Assembly: GCA_947652115.1 (NCBI GenBank)
Contig: OX393562.1
Coordinates: 9,113,874 to 9,177,873, forward strand
Source: Blastomussa wellsi
Taxonomy: Eukaryota; Cnidaria; Anthozoa; Scleractinia; Plerogyridae
DNA: 64,000 nucleotides
Direction: 5' to 3'
Positions 1-10,543 of the stretch are shown here, piece by piece. The notes beneath the pieces were generated by a model that did no database searches, was not told where the DNA came from, and worked only from the letters and a program-made list of their open reading frames with translations. Made by a program: the position numbers and the translations under genes. Position 1 is the stretch's first letter; each line of letters begins with the position of its first letter.

Positions 1-510
1 TTTCAAAAGCTTCCCCTCCAATGTCAAACTTTGCAAGAAGGGTTGAAGCTTTACCATTTACCAAATTTTGATTGCGGTCAACCAAGTCGCAATGAACAAA
101 GTAAGTACTCGGTGTTCTAAGCCGCTTGACGAAAGTTCTAAACATCAATACGGGGGATACGCCAAGAAAATCGGCTAAGTCACTGTCAAGAGTTATTTTT
201 TTATTTGCAAATTTATTAATTACCATCGCACCAACAGGTGTATTTATTTGAGTGGGCAACGTTATATCAAATTTAGCGAAAGCATGTGCAATATTTTTGT
301 AATGTATGTGTAATACCCTATGGGGACAGTTATGGGAACAGAGTTTTTACCATCTCGATCAGACATTGAAATTACCCCATCGTTTTTCAAATTATGGCAC
401 GAAATATATGGCGAACAAGACAACAGCCTAATGAAAGTGGCCTCAGGAATCGGGTTGTAAAAATTGACGGTGCAGGGATTAGAAGACGTAGAAATAGTAA
501 GCACAACCAT
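1..510 (-). pseudogene. Penton/minor-capsid-like protein fragment (Mav-C), cut by window edge
   Basis: Read on the minus strand from an ATG at 510, a broken reading frame runs to the window edge. It contains a 'HCDLVDRNQNLVNGK' segment near 70-110. The same segment occurs in the penton-like fragment at 36246-36516, and an 'IHCDL' equivalent occurs in the intact 48864-49637 protein of Mav-A. The block order (short beta-rich N-terminus, 'NTPVGAM' region, HCDL motif) follows the Mav-A protein. A frameshift near 265 breaks it. The likely role is the single jelly-roll capsid vertex protein of a Maverick-type virus. The homology is my reading of the sequence and the function is inferred. The 3' end lies outside the window. 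Confidence 0.6.
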
Positions 511-564
511 TTTATTTTGTTGCGCGCAAATTTTCAATTGAAAAATAATGGGGAATAAAAAGAG

Positions 565-2225
565 ATGAACATCTTCAAAACTGCACGCACACAAGCAGAT
601 TCTGTTGCGTTTGACTATCTCGAAAAAGAGGGCAGTCTGCCGCCGCGAAGCTTGCACAAGAGAAGGCGTAGGCGGCTTTTTCAGCACGGTTTCCGAGGGC
701 CAACAAAAGCAAATTTGAAGCACAGACAATTTTAGCGCCGGACCACACAGCAACAGCTGAAATATTTTACAAAGAGGGTGAAGGCAGTCTGCAAAGTGTC
801 TTCAGTTCAGATCGCAAATATTGGAGTCCAGGCATGTAAAGCGCGCTGGGTTTTAACGACGTCTGCAGCGGCTTCCCTTACCACTTATCGCTCAGCACAG
901 AAAAAAGTTCGCTGCCGGTTCCAGCAGTTGAATTTCAAGACGCTGCACCAAGTTTGAAGAAAATATTCAACAAAACAATTGATATTTATGTCGCCGCTGA
1001 CCAGTATTTTACAACAAAGTTCAGAGAGATATTCCAAAAGTAACAGATAAAGTTCGAAACGTAAAAGCCCTCAAAAAATGGCAAGTGGGGCTGATCTATC
1101 TTTCTGGTAACAGCAGCTGAACTTTGCAGTGTGGTGTGCAACGACAGGTTGCGGAATATCTCGAGAAGTATTTGACAAAGAACACACAACGCTGAATCTG
1201 CCGCCGCAGGTGCGGGCTTTCTACATCTTCCACGTGTACTTCATGGTTCGGCGCATCCTGTATCAGCTCAGAGGCATCCAAAGCTTGAGCGCGTTGCCAG
1301 GCGACTCAACATTTAGTCAGATCAACAACCATTATGACATAGCTTCTTACAAAAGATAATGCACAGAGTTCGGCGTTCCTCCGTCAACCGATTTCCGCTT
1401 CACGCGAGGACCAAACCACAGGCTGGGGAGCGTTTACATTTATTGCCACGACCCTTTCATACTGGACATGCCCTATCCATCGGCAAAAGCATAATTTGAC
1501 GACAAGGACCCAAAGGCGTCAGAAAAGGGAATTTCAGTATGCTTCATAAGAAACGACGCCGCGAAAGAGCAATTCAATTGGTTCGCGCCCAAAACTTCGG
1601 CAGGTTTGACCCAGGCGGGTTTGTCGCGAATAAACCAGTCGATAGAGGCGTTCATTTACTGTGTCTTGGGCACGCAAGTCAACATCCGCAGCAGCATCCT
1701 GGGCGATGGGGGGCGCGCAAAGGAGGCGCAGAGCGAGTTCCTCGTCTTGGTGGAAGACTCGATAAAGCAGCCTGACCTGGCAAAAAGCATGCAGCGTTAC
1801 CAACTTGACGTAGACAAGGCAAAGGTACGGTTGAACCTTGCTGTGTGCCCAGGGACCTGGCTGATGCGCGGATGGTTTTAAACACAGAAAGCATGGTTGG
1901 CTACAACAACCGTCTCAAACAAGTGATACTGGGTATGAAGCTGGGGGTCAACGATGGGGCAAACAAAAGCACAAAAAAAGCAGCGCTTCGGCTGATGGAC
2001 GGCTGGAAAACGAAAATAAACCCGCCATATAGTCACCCTTTGAATCCAATTCACAAAACAGCAGCGACAAAAAAAACAGCCAGCCCCTGTCTCCCAAACA
2101 GCTGCAGAGGAGGAATTTGAACCAACGCCAACGGCGGGCTCCGGCAGCCAGAGACATTTGGAGAACAAAATAGCTGTCACTGTTGGCGCAGTTGCAGTTG
2201 CGGGTTTGGCATTCTTGACATTTTG
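565..2225 (+). pseudogene. Large degenerate protein of Mav-C, C-terminal membrane segment, function unknown
   Basis: Starting near ATG 565, three plus-strand frames take turns giving protein-like sequence up to a stop at about 2226. Clear blocks are 'WCATTGCGIS' near 1130, a stretch ending in 'YIFHVYFMVRRILYQL' near 1220-1270, 'NQSIEAFIYCVLGTQVNIRSS' near 1640, and a hydrophobic C-terminal segment near 2165-2225 ending in 'GLAFLTFC'. Several stops and frameshifts make it a pseudogene. I estimate an original length of about 550 residues. It converges on the polymerase remnant and shares the element with a penton-like gene, so a virion role is possible, but no family is recognised. The C-terminal membrane anchor is the only feature I can assign. 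Confidence 0.45.
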
Positions 2226-3868
2226 TTAACGCTGCTTCTCGACCAGCCAGTCCGCAAAGGTGCGCATGCCCTTTTCTTTGAACAGGCGCTTACGCCCCTC
2301 CCATTCATCTCTCGTGAGCACGTGGTCGCCCTTCAGGTGTGAGTACCACGCTGGATACTCTGGGAGCCCTGGATAGTCGAGCTTTTGGGGCGAATCGAAC
2401 CACTCGTACGGAAACCGCGATTTCTCTGATGTACATTCGTAGGCTTTTACCCACTTTTCGTAGCTGGTCCCCGGGCCAAGATAGTTTATTATGTCAATGA
2501 AACGGAAGCCCCAGGTCAACAAGAACATTATCTTGTTTCCTTTTTTTGCCGCTCTGACTTTGCCGGTTGTGTCGGCTACCTGCTCCACAAAGTGGCTTTT
2601 GATCAGGTTTAGATCGTAACTGCCCGAGTTGAACCTGATGACTGGCACCTGGTTGCACCATTCATCAATTTTTCGCCACTGCGCTTTCGGAAGCAGGCTC
2701 ACGTCTTCTGGCACAAACTCCGCCCTTACTTGGGCCCGGATGTTTTTTCCGCGTCTCTCCCGCTCTTCCATAAACTTGCGTACCGCTGCTTGGCTTCATG
2801 GTCAATCCACCGAAGAGATTCTGGGGAAGAGGTATGTTTTGGATAAAAAACCTTCTCAAAAGCTGTCTGCGGGGCTTCGACTTTTTCGCCCGGGCAATCA
2901 ATTATCGTGTTCCCTTGGGCACACCTTTGGGCATGCCGTTGAAGATGGCATGCTTGTGTGAATCTCGCACGGCAATTCACACATACGTTTTCGCTAGCTT
3001 TGCTATTTCTTTTATTAAATAGGCATGCCCCTCGTAAATGCCGATTGTCAGAATGTTTGTCAGCTTGGCCGGCGGGTTTGCCAAACCACTTCGTTGTCTT
3101 CTCCCTGCTCAGGCTCATAAACCTTGATGCCAAGCCAATCTGAAAAACTGACCCCCTTATTTTGATGCCTTTCAACCTTATCTAATTCATCAAGAGATGT
3201 TTTTGGACAGTCGTTTGGAACAGTTTTGAGTTTGAAGAAACTCTTGGCAAGCTCACGAGCTGCTACTGTACTTAAGTCAAGCCGGGCTCCTCGATGCACA
3301 GCAATGCAGCGCCAGAGACACAAATTATCGCGATAGGTATCCAGCGCCACCATTGACCTGCCATGTGCAAGGTTGCGCAGCCAGTCTGGCAAGGGGCCTG
3401 TGCCCAACAAAGGATGACGGTCAAGCACAACCTTCACAAAGATACCAGAATAGCCCCAGAACACCGACTTTGTGTCCGGTCTTTCGATGTTATCAACTTG
3501 CAGATGCGCCTCCTCCTTTTCATTCAACCAGTTTTCTGCTTCTGACAGTTTGCTTATCCAGGGCGACCCCCGGAGCTTTTATAAAACAAGATGAGGGTTC
3601 CATCCTCGACGTTTTGCAACCAATAAGAATAGTTGTGCCTCAGATACACGGATGTCTTAACTCTCTCTCGAATCTTTTCCATAAAATACTCTGTGAGGTT
3701 TTTTTCCTGGCCTTGGTTTACCATCCATCTTATGAAACGTCGCCCTGATACCGTTCTTCCCTCAACCTTTGGTTCTACAAAGAACCATTCAATGCTTTGT
3801 CGGTAGTTCTCCCTCGATTTGACTTTCTGAGCAGGCATTGGATCAAACGTCTTCAGGATGTTTTCCAT
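2226..3868 (-). pseudogene. Type-B DNA polymerase, N-terminal and exonuclease part, decayed (Mav-C)
   Basis: Three minus-strand reading frames follow each other (from 3868, 3527 and 3175) and end in a long open stretch to 2226. The N-terminal part holds 'NLCLWRCIAVHRGA' (about 3270-3310). A zinc-finger-like CxxC...H...C block ('CVNCRARFTQACHLQRHAQRC', about 2990-3045) follows. Then come 'FNSGSYDLNLIK', which matches the exonuclease II region of protein-primed polymerases, and 'FRFIDIINYLGPGTSYEKWV'. The palm motifs are absent: the gene ends at 2226 and the adjacent gene converges on it. This lineage differs from the polymerases at 30239-33423 and 56237-59361. The replication role comes from family knowledge. 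Confidence 0.65.
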
Positions 3869-3883
3869 TTTTCTTGCCCCCCT

Positions 3884-4090
3884 TTTTTGCCTTGGGGGGC
3901 GCTCTTGGTTGGTACGGTTTTGGAAGTAGAGGTTTGATTTGACGCTCTAGGTCTTCCGGGGGGATGCGATAATCAAACACATTCCGAATTTGTGCTTGTA
4001 TTTTTCAAATGTTTCTTGGTCAATTCCCAGTTCCGCTAGTTCTTGTTCTAAATCCTGCCACGTTACTGGTCCAATTTCCTTTGCAGCCAT
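3884..4090 (-). pseudogene. Small basic-tailed protein remnant upstream of the Mav-C polymerase
   Basis: An ATG at 4090 opens 'MAAKEIGPVTWQDLEQELAE' followed by an acidic helical stretch. A frameshift near 3970 moves it into a Pro/Lys-rich tail ('KPYQPRAPPKAKKGG'). It lies on the same strand as the polymerase and just upstream of it, so co-expression is plausible. No family is recognised. It could alternatively be the first part of the polymerase gene. Confidence 0.35.
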
Positions 4091-4125
4091 CAATGTGCGA
4101 GAAAATAATTGAGTTGCTTTCGACA

Positions 4126-4210
4126 AGTATGCAAATCTCTCATTGCGTGCCTTTTAATGACAGGTATGCAAATCTCTAATTGCGTGCCTTTAATGACAGG
4201 TATGCAGATC
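4126..4210. repeat. Short tandem repeats carrying the ATGCAAAT octamer (Mav-C)
   Basis: Three imperfect copies of a 36-40 bp unit with the core 'TATGCAAATCTCTAATTGCG' lie side by side. Related repeats occur at 62800-62880 in Mav-B, again at the 3' end of the Cys-rich gene and upstream of a minus-strand gene. ATGCAAAT is the classical POU/Oct-factor octamer. A promoter or replication role is inference. Confidence 0.6.
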
Positions 4211-4493
4211 TGTAATTGGTTGACGCCAGCTCGTGCAAAACACGTTCAACATTTTTTCTCGCCTTTTTTTGTTTGCGAATTAGATGCTGTTTAAGCGTGC
4301 TCCCGCCGCAAGCAAGACATAGACGGTAATCGCACAAAACTCCAACGCCACAGCTGCAACACAGTGCGGGCCTTTTCGTTCCCTTTTTGGGTTGAAAGTT
4401 ATGCTGCCTGCAATATGCTCCGACACACTTTTTTCCACAATTCTCTTTCCGATTACGCATTAACCACTCGCAGTTGTTTGCTCTGCGTACCAT
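4176..4493 (-). CDS. Small Cys-rich (zinc-ribbon-like) protein of Mav-C
   Basis: This open frame of 105 residues starts at ATG 4493 with 'MVRRANNCEWLMRNRKENCGKKC'. Multiple CxxC pairs (CCSC, CLACGG) and a YCRQH segment suggest two zinc-binding ribbons. A basic helical tail (KKARKNVERVL) follows. A clear homologue lies at 62849-63160 in Mav-B, where the start codon has changed. Both are followed downstream by ATGCAAAT repeats, and here the last residues run into the repeats. The gene is probably a small nucleic-acid-binding or regulatory protein of a Maverick-type element. Its exact function is unknown. Confidence 0.6.
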   Translation of the reverse strand: MVRRANNCEWLMRNRKENCGKKCVGAYCRQHNFQPKKGTKRPALCCSCGVGVLCDYRLCLACGGSTLKQHLIRKQKKARKNVERVLHELASTNYRSAYLSLKARN

Positions 4494-4554
4494 TGTGCTG
4501 TTGACTTGGTGCCGCTTCTGTCTAATTACCCGAACGGCCGGGGGTTGTCCTTCC

Positions 4555-4836
4555 AGTAGTAAATCCGGGATTTAACAAATACACACCTGATCTTCAGCTT
4601 TTTAGTTGCCTATTTAAAGCCCCCAACGGCGAAAAACAGCAGTTTGCATATGCTTTCTCATCGCTGAAGACGAGATTTCGCTCCCCCCGTGGGCGACCCA
4701 GCTCGACTTGTCGAGCTGAGTCTTTCAGACGTTTCGAAATCTCGTCTTCAGCTGTTTTTCGCCGTTGGGAGCTTTAAAATAGGCAAATAAAAAGCTGAAG
4801 ATCAGGTGGTATTTGTTTAATCCCGGATTTACTACT
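4555..4836. mobile_element. Hairpin MITE with Polinton-like AGTAGTA termini
   Basis: The 282-bp segment is almost one long palindrome. The outer arms start AGTAGTAAATCCGGGATT and end with the complement ...CTACT; they pair over about 85 bp. Inner arms (CTGAAGACGAGATTTCG and complement) and a central GCTCGACTTGTCGAGC hairpin nest inside. Termini beginning AGTAGTA match those of Mav-A and Mav-D. No matching flanking duplication is visible (CCTTCC left, TAAGGG right). It may be an internally deleted Maverick derivative or an unrelated foldback element. Confidence 0.55.
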
Positions 4837-7202
4837 TAAGGGGTGGTTCTGTTTTGTAGCTATTTTATCACCTTGTTTTCAATGTATGCTCACAGAGCAA
4901 TTTTTAAATAGCAGACCAATCACTTTCAAAGACCAGGGACTGGATAAAATAATATTTCGCTGACTCAAGATTTCACACAGATTGCCAGATAATAAGTTGC
5001 CACATTATTTTAAGAATGACTTAATTGATGACTGTTTTTCATGCATGGAGACCATGCAGATACCTCTGAGATAGATCCTGGTTACCTCCCACTACTTTAT
5101 CACTAATTTGCTGGATTCAAATATGAATGCATTCTTGACAATAAAAGTTGTTATTTTTTAGGCACTGTTAAAATAAAGCTTATTGGTCTTATTTTGCAAT
5201 GGTTTTAGGTGGAAGGAGCTGGAGAGAGCAGCTAAACAGAGAATTATGTCAAACCTCCATCAAGGAATGATCATTGTATTATAAAAGACGTTATCCTCTG
5301 TTCTTGGATAATAACCTGTAAAACATGGAATTCCTCAACTAACAGTTGCATCTCTGATAACCTTGATACTTTATATGTACATGTATTTTGGTCACATTGC
5401 TTGTAGTTGTCAGGGTAAATTTTTGAATGTCTCACACAGTACAGTTTGGGCATTTTTGTGATTTTTCTTTTGTTTCCAGGTTTTCAAAGAAAAAAATTTA
5501 AACCAGAGTGCAGGAAGCACGTGCAAATTCAAAGAAAAATAAGGATCAGATGACTTCAAATGGTTATAATAACAATAGAAAATGAAGATTAAATGACATT
5601 TAAACCCACTCAACATCAGTCTAGCCATGGTCTGCCTCATAATCATGGTAGACCATAATGTTCCAATTTATACCTCTTAAAACCAACTGTTTTGTTCACA
5701 TACAATGCCTTACATGTTTTCTTTTTAATCTTAGAGAACTCTGGCTCTTATTTTTAGCTTGGGTTGCCTGTGGTTGGCCAAAGTTTGACAGCTCAGGCAG
5801 ACAGAAGCTGCATAATTGACAGCAGTAGTATAGCTTAGATTTGACCAATAACAGCTTGTTTCTCGTAGGCATTCGAGTCGTCGTTAGTTTCTTCAGAGGC
5901 TTCTATCTTTCCAAACGGCATAGTGGCAGAGGTTCGAACCTTATCTTTTCACCGCGTAGGATCTGAATTCTCGTCGCCAATCTCTTGTGTCTCGCAGAGT
6001 AAATTAGAGTTGAGGTACAAACACAATGGTTCGATTAGAACAACGGTACACACATGGCATGGGTGCGCATATATGCAGGTTAAATGTGGATTATCAAGAC
6101 CGACGTCCTGATGTGGACCTGCCTAACTACAACTAATTAAATACAATCACATTAAAATATAAATATAAGGAAAACAAAATGAAGTTTCTTCATAATTAAC
6201 ACAGTTATTTTCAGTCTTGACCAGCAACAAGATCGCTAGACAGGCAAATACATGATCAATGTGACTTGTTCAAGGAGTGAAATGTTCAGCTTACCAATAA
6301 TTTCAAATCATCCACTTAAACAACATCGTATGCCATGATCTTCCACAACAATTTAGACAGCTTTAGAAGCACGTTGTTTTCAGTAGCCTGTGAATGTAGA
6401 GGAATTTGTCCAGTTGTCGAGTGTCTGGGAGTAACAGTACACAATACACAAACAAATTATAACACCTAAGGTTTCATCTTCTAATTGTAACGCTATATAC
6501 AAGATAAAAACACGATTCCAAATGCTGCGACTAAAACAGGGACTTCTACCCCAATGCTTATGTTAACATGGAAAAAGGGAGTCAAACAAACGACTATTTG
6601 CTTGATCGTCGCAAACGACGGCAAGGATCCAAACAATAAACATTTGTTGTCCTAAACTGGCTAAGAAGAGCGAGGTAAGAGAAATTGAGCTCTGAAATAT
6701 TCGAACGAGAGAGGATGAGTCTCTAACGACAAAGCCAACCATTGAAATATGCTAGCATAAACAACTGTGTGCAGTATTCCATCTCCACAAGGAAACGGCT
6801 CACCTTTCTTCCAAATTTTATCTTTTGAGCCATATAAAATGAACATAGGTGATATCTAGTTAAATCACCAAATGGCTATTTTGCCAAATCTTGAGTTTTG
6901 TGACGTTGTAAAATATTTCACATCCAGTTCACATGCCAGTTCGATAACTCTCCTGCGACAGCATAATAGTCCCATGTTGTTAAGCAATAAATCTCCAAAA
7001 AGTGACTAACCTATAAAATAGCCAAGCGAAAAGGTTCCAAGAACGATGGAGACAGTTTGAAATTAAGATGTAAACCCTCTTACTCACTCGCACACACGTC
7101 CTTACATATCCACTCACACATTTACTCCCTTACTTCTTTACATGTCCACTCTCTCACTTACTCACTCAGGTATTGTGAGGCAAGATAAGATACTTTGTTA
7201 AC
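4837..7202. other. No gene or element recognised
   Basis: Only short open frames without recognisable similarity occur. 7080-7170 is pyrimidine-rich low-complexity sequence (repeats of TCACTCA/CTTACTC type). I see no convincing exon, RNA gene or repeat family here. Confidence 0.5.
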
Positions 7203-7603
7203 GTGGACTTCACACCAGGTAGTTTACAGGTAATGTTGGTGTTGGCTATGGTGTTGAAAGGACTACCTGTGGAATACAAGACGTTTTCAGCAATTTTGTC
7301 GCAGCACGACGAGAAAGACGACAAGATGAAGTTTCAAGAGTTCAAGACCGCACTAAGGAGTTGCGAGGAGACAGAGAAGTCCTGTAAGCTACCCCAAACT
7401 GACGGACAGCGTTATAATCTCCAAAGAGAAAACCCAACCGGCAAATGGTTTCATAACGTGTTATTCCTGTGGTCAGCCAGGACACAATTCGCCAGAGTGT
7501 CAGTCGAAGGACAAGAAGAAGAAGAACAAAGGAAACAGCCGACGGTGCAGTGACTGCAAGTCGACGACGCACAACACAGACGTTTGTCCTAAGAAAGACT
7601 GAG
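7203..7603 (+). pseudogene. Ty1/copia gag C-terminal part with zinc knuckle, disrupted
   Basis: The frame from 7203 reads 'LAMVLKGLPVEYKTFSAIL', typical of copia Gag. After a frameshift near 7445 a second frame gives a CCHC knuckle ('CYSCGQPGHNSPEC') and a second CxxC ('CSDCKSTTHNTDVC') before a stop at 7601-7603. The N-terminal half of Gag is absent. The protease and integrase of the same element follow at 19138-20583; Mav-D (7624-19131) sits between the two parts. The role in an intact element is RNA packaging. Confidence 0.7.
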
Positions 7604-7623
7604 TGAAAACCGCGATTGATGAT

Positions 7624-8374
7624 AGTAGTAAGGGGGGACGGTTTTAGACGTAGCCAAAATCAGAATCCAGGGTTTGGGTAACATGACCATTTTTTCACGA
7701 GAGTCCGCCATTTTGTCACACAAATAAAAACCAAACAAATTCATTTTAAAAACAGACGAAATTCTCAAACAAATCCTGGTGTCACAAATTGGGTCGTGTG
7801 CGTGATGCGAGGCGTTAAGCGCCAGGAAAAAATAGTTACAAACGAGGTGTGTGCGTGCAGAGGAAGGGGAGAGAGAATAAAATAATCTATTGATCATTGC
7901 TTTTAGGACATGTGGTGGCTCCTAAAGGAGTCGTTTTTGTTTCGTTATTGTTGTTCAATAACTGATGCAAAAACGTGCATGAGGGCAGAAATGACCTCTT
8001 CCTGTTCCGCAACTCTCTTCCGAAGAACCAGCTCCTTAGAGTGCCTGATAACTTTTTCCGGCACTCGCGCCATGAAATTTCGGTCTAAACGGACCTCCAT
8101 CTTCTTTAGTCTCACTGCCTCTCTAATCTTAGGTAACGGCATATCATCAACTAGCGAGTTGTTGGGAAGAGAAAGATCTCTCTCCACTTCTCCACTGTGA
8201 AATGAAAGCGTCAAAATCTTTGTCGTACTCCATCATCAACTTTCGTTGTCATACTTGGAATTAAAAATGTTGAAGTATTTATACCCGTAACCCTAGCGCT
8301 GTGAGCTTAGATGCCCCTATTCAGAATGCCGTGCGCTTTGAAAGCGTTAATGAATAGGTGTACCTCTTATCCCT
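7624..8374. repeat. Left terminal inverted repeat of Mav-D
   Basis: The reverse complement aligns with 18370-19131 along its whole length with scattered substitutions and small indels, so the insertion is old. The outer end carries a G run (six here). The inner end carries the AGGGATAAGAGG motif shared by both arms. A small gene read outward lies inside. Confidence 0.75.
7945..8233 (-). pseudogene. Small TIR-encoded protein, left copy (Mav-D)
   Basis: From ATG 8233 ('MEYDKDFDAFISQ') the frame shifts near 8200. It then continues as a charged helical sequence ('REAVRLKKMEVRLDRNF...') ending 'ALMHVFASVIEQQ' at 7945. The right-hand copy (18510-18807) and its tandem duplicate (26134-26431) encode the same protein with a different lesion. 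The last about 60 residues are conserved between copies, which suggests past selection. A TATA-like GTATAAATA lies upstream in both arms. Transcription runs outward towards the terminus. The function is unknown; a helical DNA-binding or regulatory role is only a guess. Confidence 0.5.
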
Positions 8375-8669
8375 ACACACCAAAATATTGGTTCTGGCAC
8401 AGCAATTTTGCAGTTTGTTTTAAGTTATCGCTGGAAGCCGAGTTTACACTTATAGGAGTGGTTTTTTTTGTTCCGCAACCAAATTTTCGGAAACCATTTT
8501 TTTATTGCCCTTCATTCCACCAAAACATCTGTACAAGCACTACAAATACACTTTGTTCTACAGCCCGATTTTGGAAGGGGACGCTCTCTTCTTCGGCTGC
8601 CATTTCCCACCCAGCACGCGGTTGCCGAAGTACACCCAATTAGAAAAAGGTTGCCGAAGGTATACGCAA

Positions 8670-9302
8670 ATGTCTTCGCAACACCTCGTGGATTTCGGCA
8701 ACGAAACAGTGGTTCTCCAACCTTCCAATATTGCAGCTTTGTTTTTCTCCGGGGCCACAGCGTCAGCAGCAGAAGTTGCAGCAACGAACATCGACGATGC
8801 AACAATGGAAGATTTTGAAGCAACAAACATCGACGATGCGGCAGTGGAAGATTTTTCAGCAACGAACATCGACGATCCGGCAATGGAAGTGTTTGCAGCA
8901 ACGAACATCGATGACGCGGCACCGGAAGTGTTAGCAGCAACGAACATCGACGACACGCACCGGAAGAGTTTGCAGCAACGAAACATCGACGACGCGGAAG
9001 AAACGAACATCGACGCCGCACAGGAAGAGTTTGCGGCAGCATTCACAGAGCCAAAAGCAGAAAGAGCAGTCCCGTGGGCATGAGAAGGGGCGACGAAACA
9101 AACCTTCGAAAGCATGGGCCTGCGGAGCAAAAAAGCTGTTGCGGCCCACCTTCTTGTGGAAAACGCGTACGAAAGCAACCGAGTGTCCGACATCACCAAG
9201 GTCGACTACCTAGCAGGGAACCTTGGTCGAACGAATCTGCACCCTTTGGCTGGCCTTCCCCCATTCATGGATGATATCAACGTGTTTGGCTATCTCTGTT
9301 GA
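8670..9302 (+). pseudogene. Acidic repeat protein of Mav-D, plus-strand copy
   Basis: From ATG 8670 the protein begins 'MSSQHLVDFGNE' and then has about nine copies of an 11-13 residue acidic repeat with consensus ATNIDDAAxExF. A short tail follows ('AFTEPKAERA'). The frame breaks at about 9080, and a neighbouring frame continues 'KQTFESMGLRSKKAVAAHLL' to a stop at 9302. An inverted paralogue is at 10043-10473. No family is recognised. The repeat number differs between copies, consistent with slippage. It is probably a native gene of Mav-D because no other element type explains it. Confidence 0.45.
8783..9050. repeat. 33-39 bp coding minisatellite (TNIDD repeats)
   Basis: About nine tandem units built on GCAACGAACATCGACGA lie within the acidic repeat gene. 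The same array occurs inverted at about 10110-10370. Confidence 0.8.
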
Positions 9303-9391
9303 GAGCAGTGTGTTTTTCGGAAAGGAAGCCTGTTGAGCACAAGCGGGAAAGTGGGGTCGGCAAAACTTGTCATGGCAAGAATTGCAAACAT

Positions 9392-9578
9392 CATAGACCC
9401 TATGCATAAATGGCTGCCACTTTAAAATTCTTTTGTATTCATTTAAATTAGCCTTACTAACCTCGGTTTTGAGTTGGTAATTCAAAAGAATTCTTACTTT
9501 TAAACGAGGTTAGTGAGGCTAATTTGAATACATACAAAAGAATTTTAAGTTGGCAGCCATTTATGCATAGGGTCTATG
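9392..9578. mobile_element. Palindromic MITE with CATAGACCCTATGCATAAATGG ends
   Basis: Two arms of about 70 bp are near-perfect inverted repeats (9392-9467 and 9507-9578), separated by a short AT-rich spacer. The outer ends read CATAGACCCTATGCATAAAT and its complement. It splits the coding-like sequence between 9303 and 9579. It has no coding capacity. The family assignment is open. Confidence 0.7.
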
Positions 9579-10042
9579 GAAACAGCCCTGGGAAAACGGG
9601 GCATTCCAACGGCCATTGTGCAAATGGTAGCATTCGGAAAAGCGGGGAGCAGCACAATCCGTGCAACCATCGCGAGAATCGAGGAAGACACCTTCTACAG
9701 GGCAAAAAGAAGCTGGCAAGCGATCCATCCAGGGAAAGAGATCGTGGGGTACTTCGGTACTTCCCTCTGGAGGAGCTGCACAAGGCGCTGCCGGTTTTCG
9801 AAAGATGCCTGGTTGGGGGCAACGGGTACGGCGTCGACAGCATGGAACACACACAGGACTTCTCGAAAAGCGCTTGTGGCCAATCTTGGATCCGAAACGG
9901 CGGGGGATTTCTGCGCTGTGATCGGCGGGGCGCCCCGAGAATCCTGGAAAACACAGCCAGTGTCGGGGAGTACGTCTGCACCTGAATCGCCAGAACGGCG
10001 GACAACCCGCACAAAGGTATACAACAAAGTCGTGTCGCACTT
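9579..10042 (+). pseudogene. Unrecognised coding-like remnant in Mav-D
   Basis: Several frames give protein-like stretches on the plus strand (for example 'KRGIPTAIVQMV', then 'EELHKALPVFERCLVGGNGYGVDSM') with shifts between them. It ends where the inverted acidic-repeat gene begins at 10043. I cannot assign a family. It may be the second half of the gene starting at 8670, separated by the MITE. Confidence 0.3.
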
Positions 10043-10473
10043 TCGAAGGTTTGTTTCGTCACCCCTTCCCACACCCACGGGGTTGCTCTTTCTGCTTTTG
10101 GCTCTGCGAATGCTGCCGCAAACTCTTCCTGTGCCGCGTCGTCGATTTCCGTTTCTTCGGCGTCGTCGATGTTCGTTGCTTCTGCAAACTCTTCCAGTGC
10201 CGCGTCGTCGATGTTCGTTTCTTCCGCGCCATCGATGTTCGTTGCTGCAAACTCTTCCGGTGCCGCGTCGTCGATGTTCGTTGCTGGAAACACTTCCGGT
10301 GCCACGTCGTCGATCTTCGTTGCTGCAAACACTTCCATTGCCGCGTCGTCGATGTTCGTTGCTGCAACTTCTGCTGCTGGCGCTGTGGCCCCGGAGAAAA
10401 ACAAAGCTGCAATATTGGAAGGTTGGAGAACCCCTGTTTCGTTACCGAAATCCACGAGATGTTGAGAAGACAT
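10043..10473 (-). pseudogene. Acidic repeat protein of Mav-D, inverted copy
   Basis: From ATG 10473 on the minus strand it reads 'MSSQHLVDFGNET' and then a TNIDD-type repeat series and the 'EPKAERA' tail, nearly the same as 8670-9120. Similarity stops abruptly at 10043 after 'KQTFES'. A GAAATT simple repeat (10475-10498) lies directly upstream. The two copies face each other, so this part of Mav-D is itself a large inverted duplication. Confidence 0.5.
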
Positions 10474-10543
10474 TTGAAATTGAAATTGAAATTGAAATCG
10501 TCTCTGCCCTACCGAACTCATTTCCAGCTATTTAGACAAAATT

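Noticed and set aside
5923..6111. Short frame in the 4.8-7.2 kb region as a host exon
   Set aside because: No recognisable domain, codon bias or splice context; left unannotated.
8783..9050. CRISPR-like or regulatory repeats
   Set aside because: The units keep a reading frame and code for an acidic peptide repeat, so they are a coding minisatellite.
8512..9199. Long open frames on the minus strand opposite the acidic repeat gene
   Set aside because: They are open only because the repeat unit length keeps all frames open; composition is Arg/Cys/Leu-rich and not protein-like.
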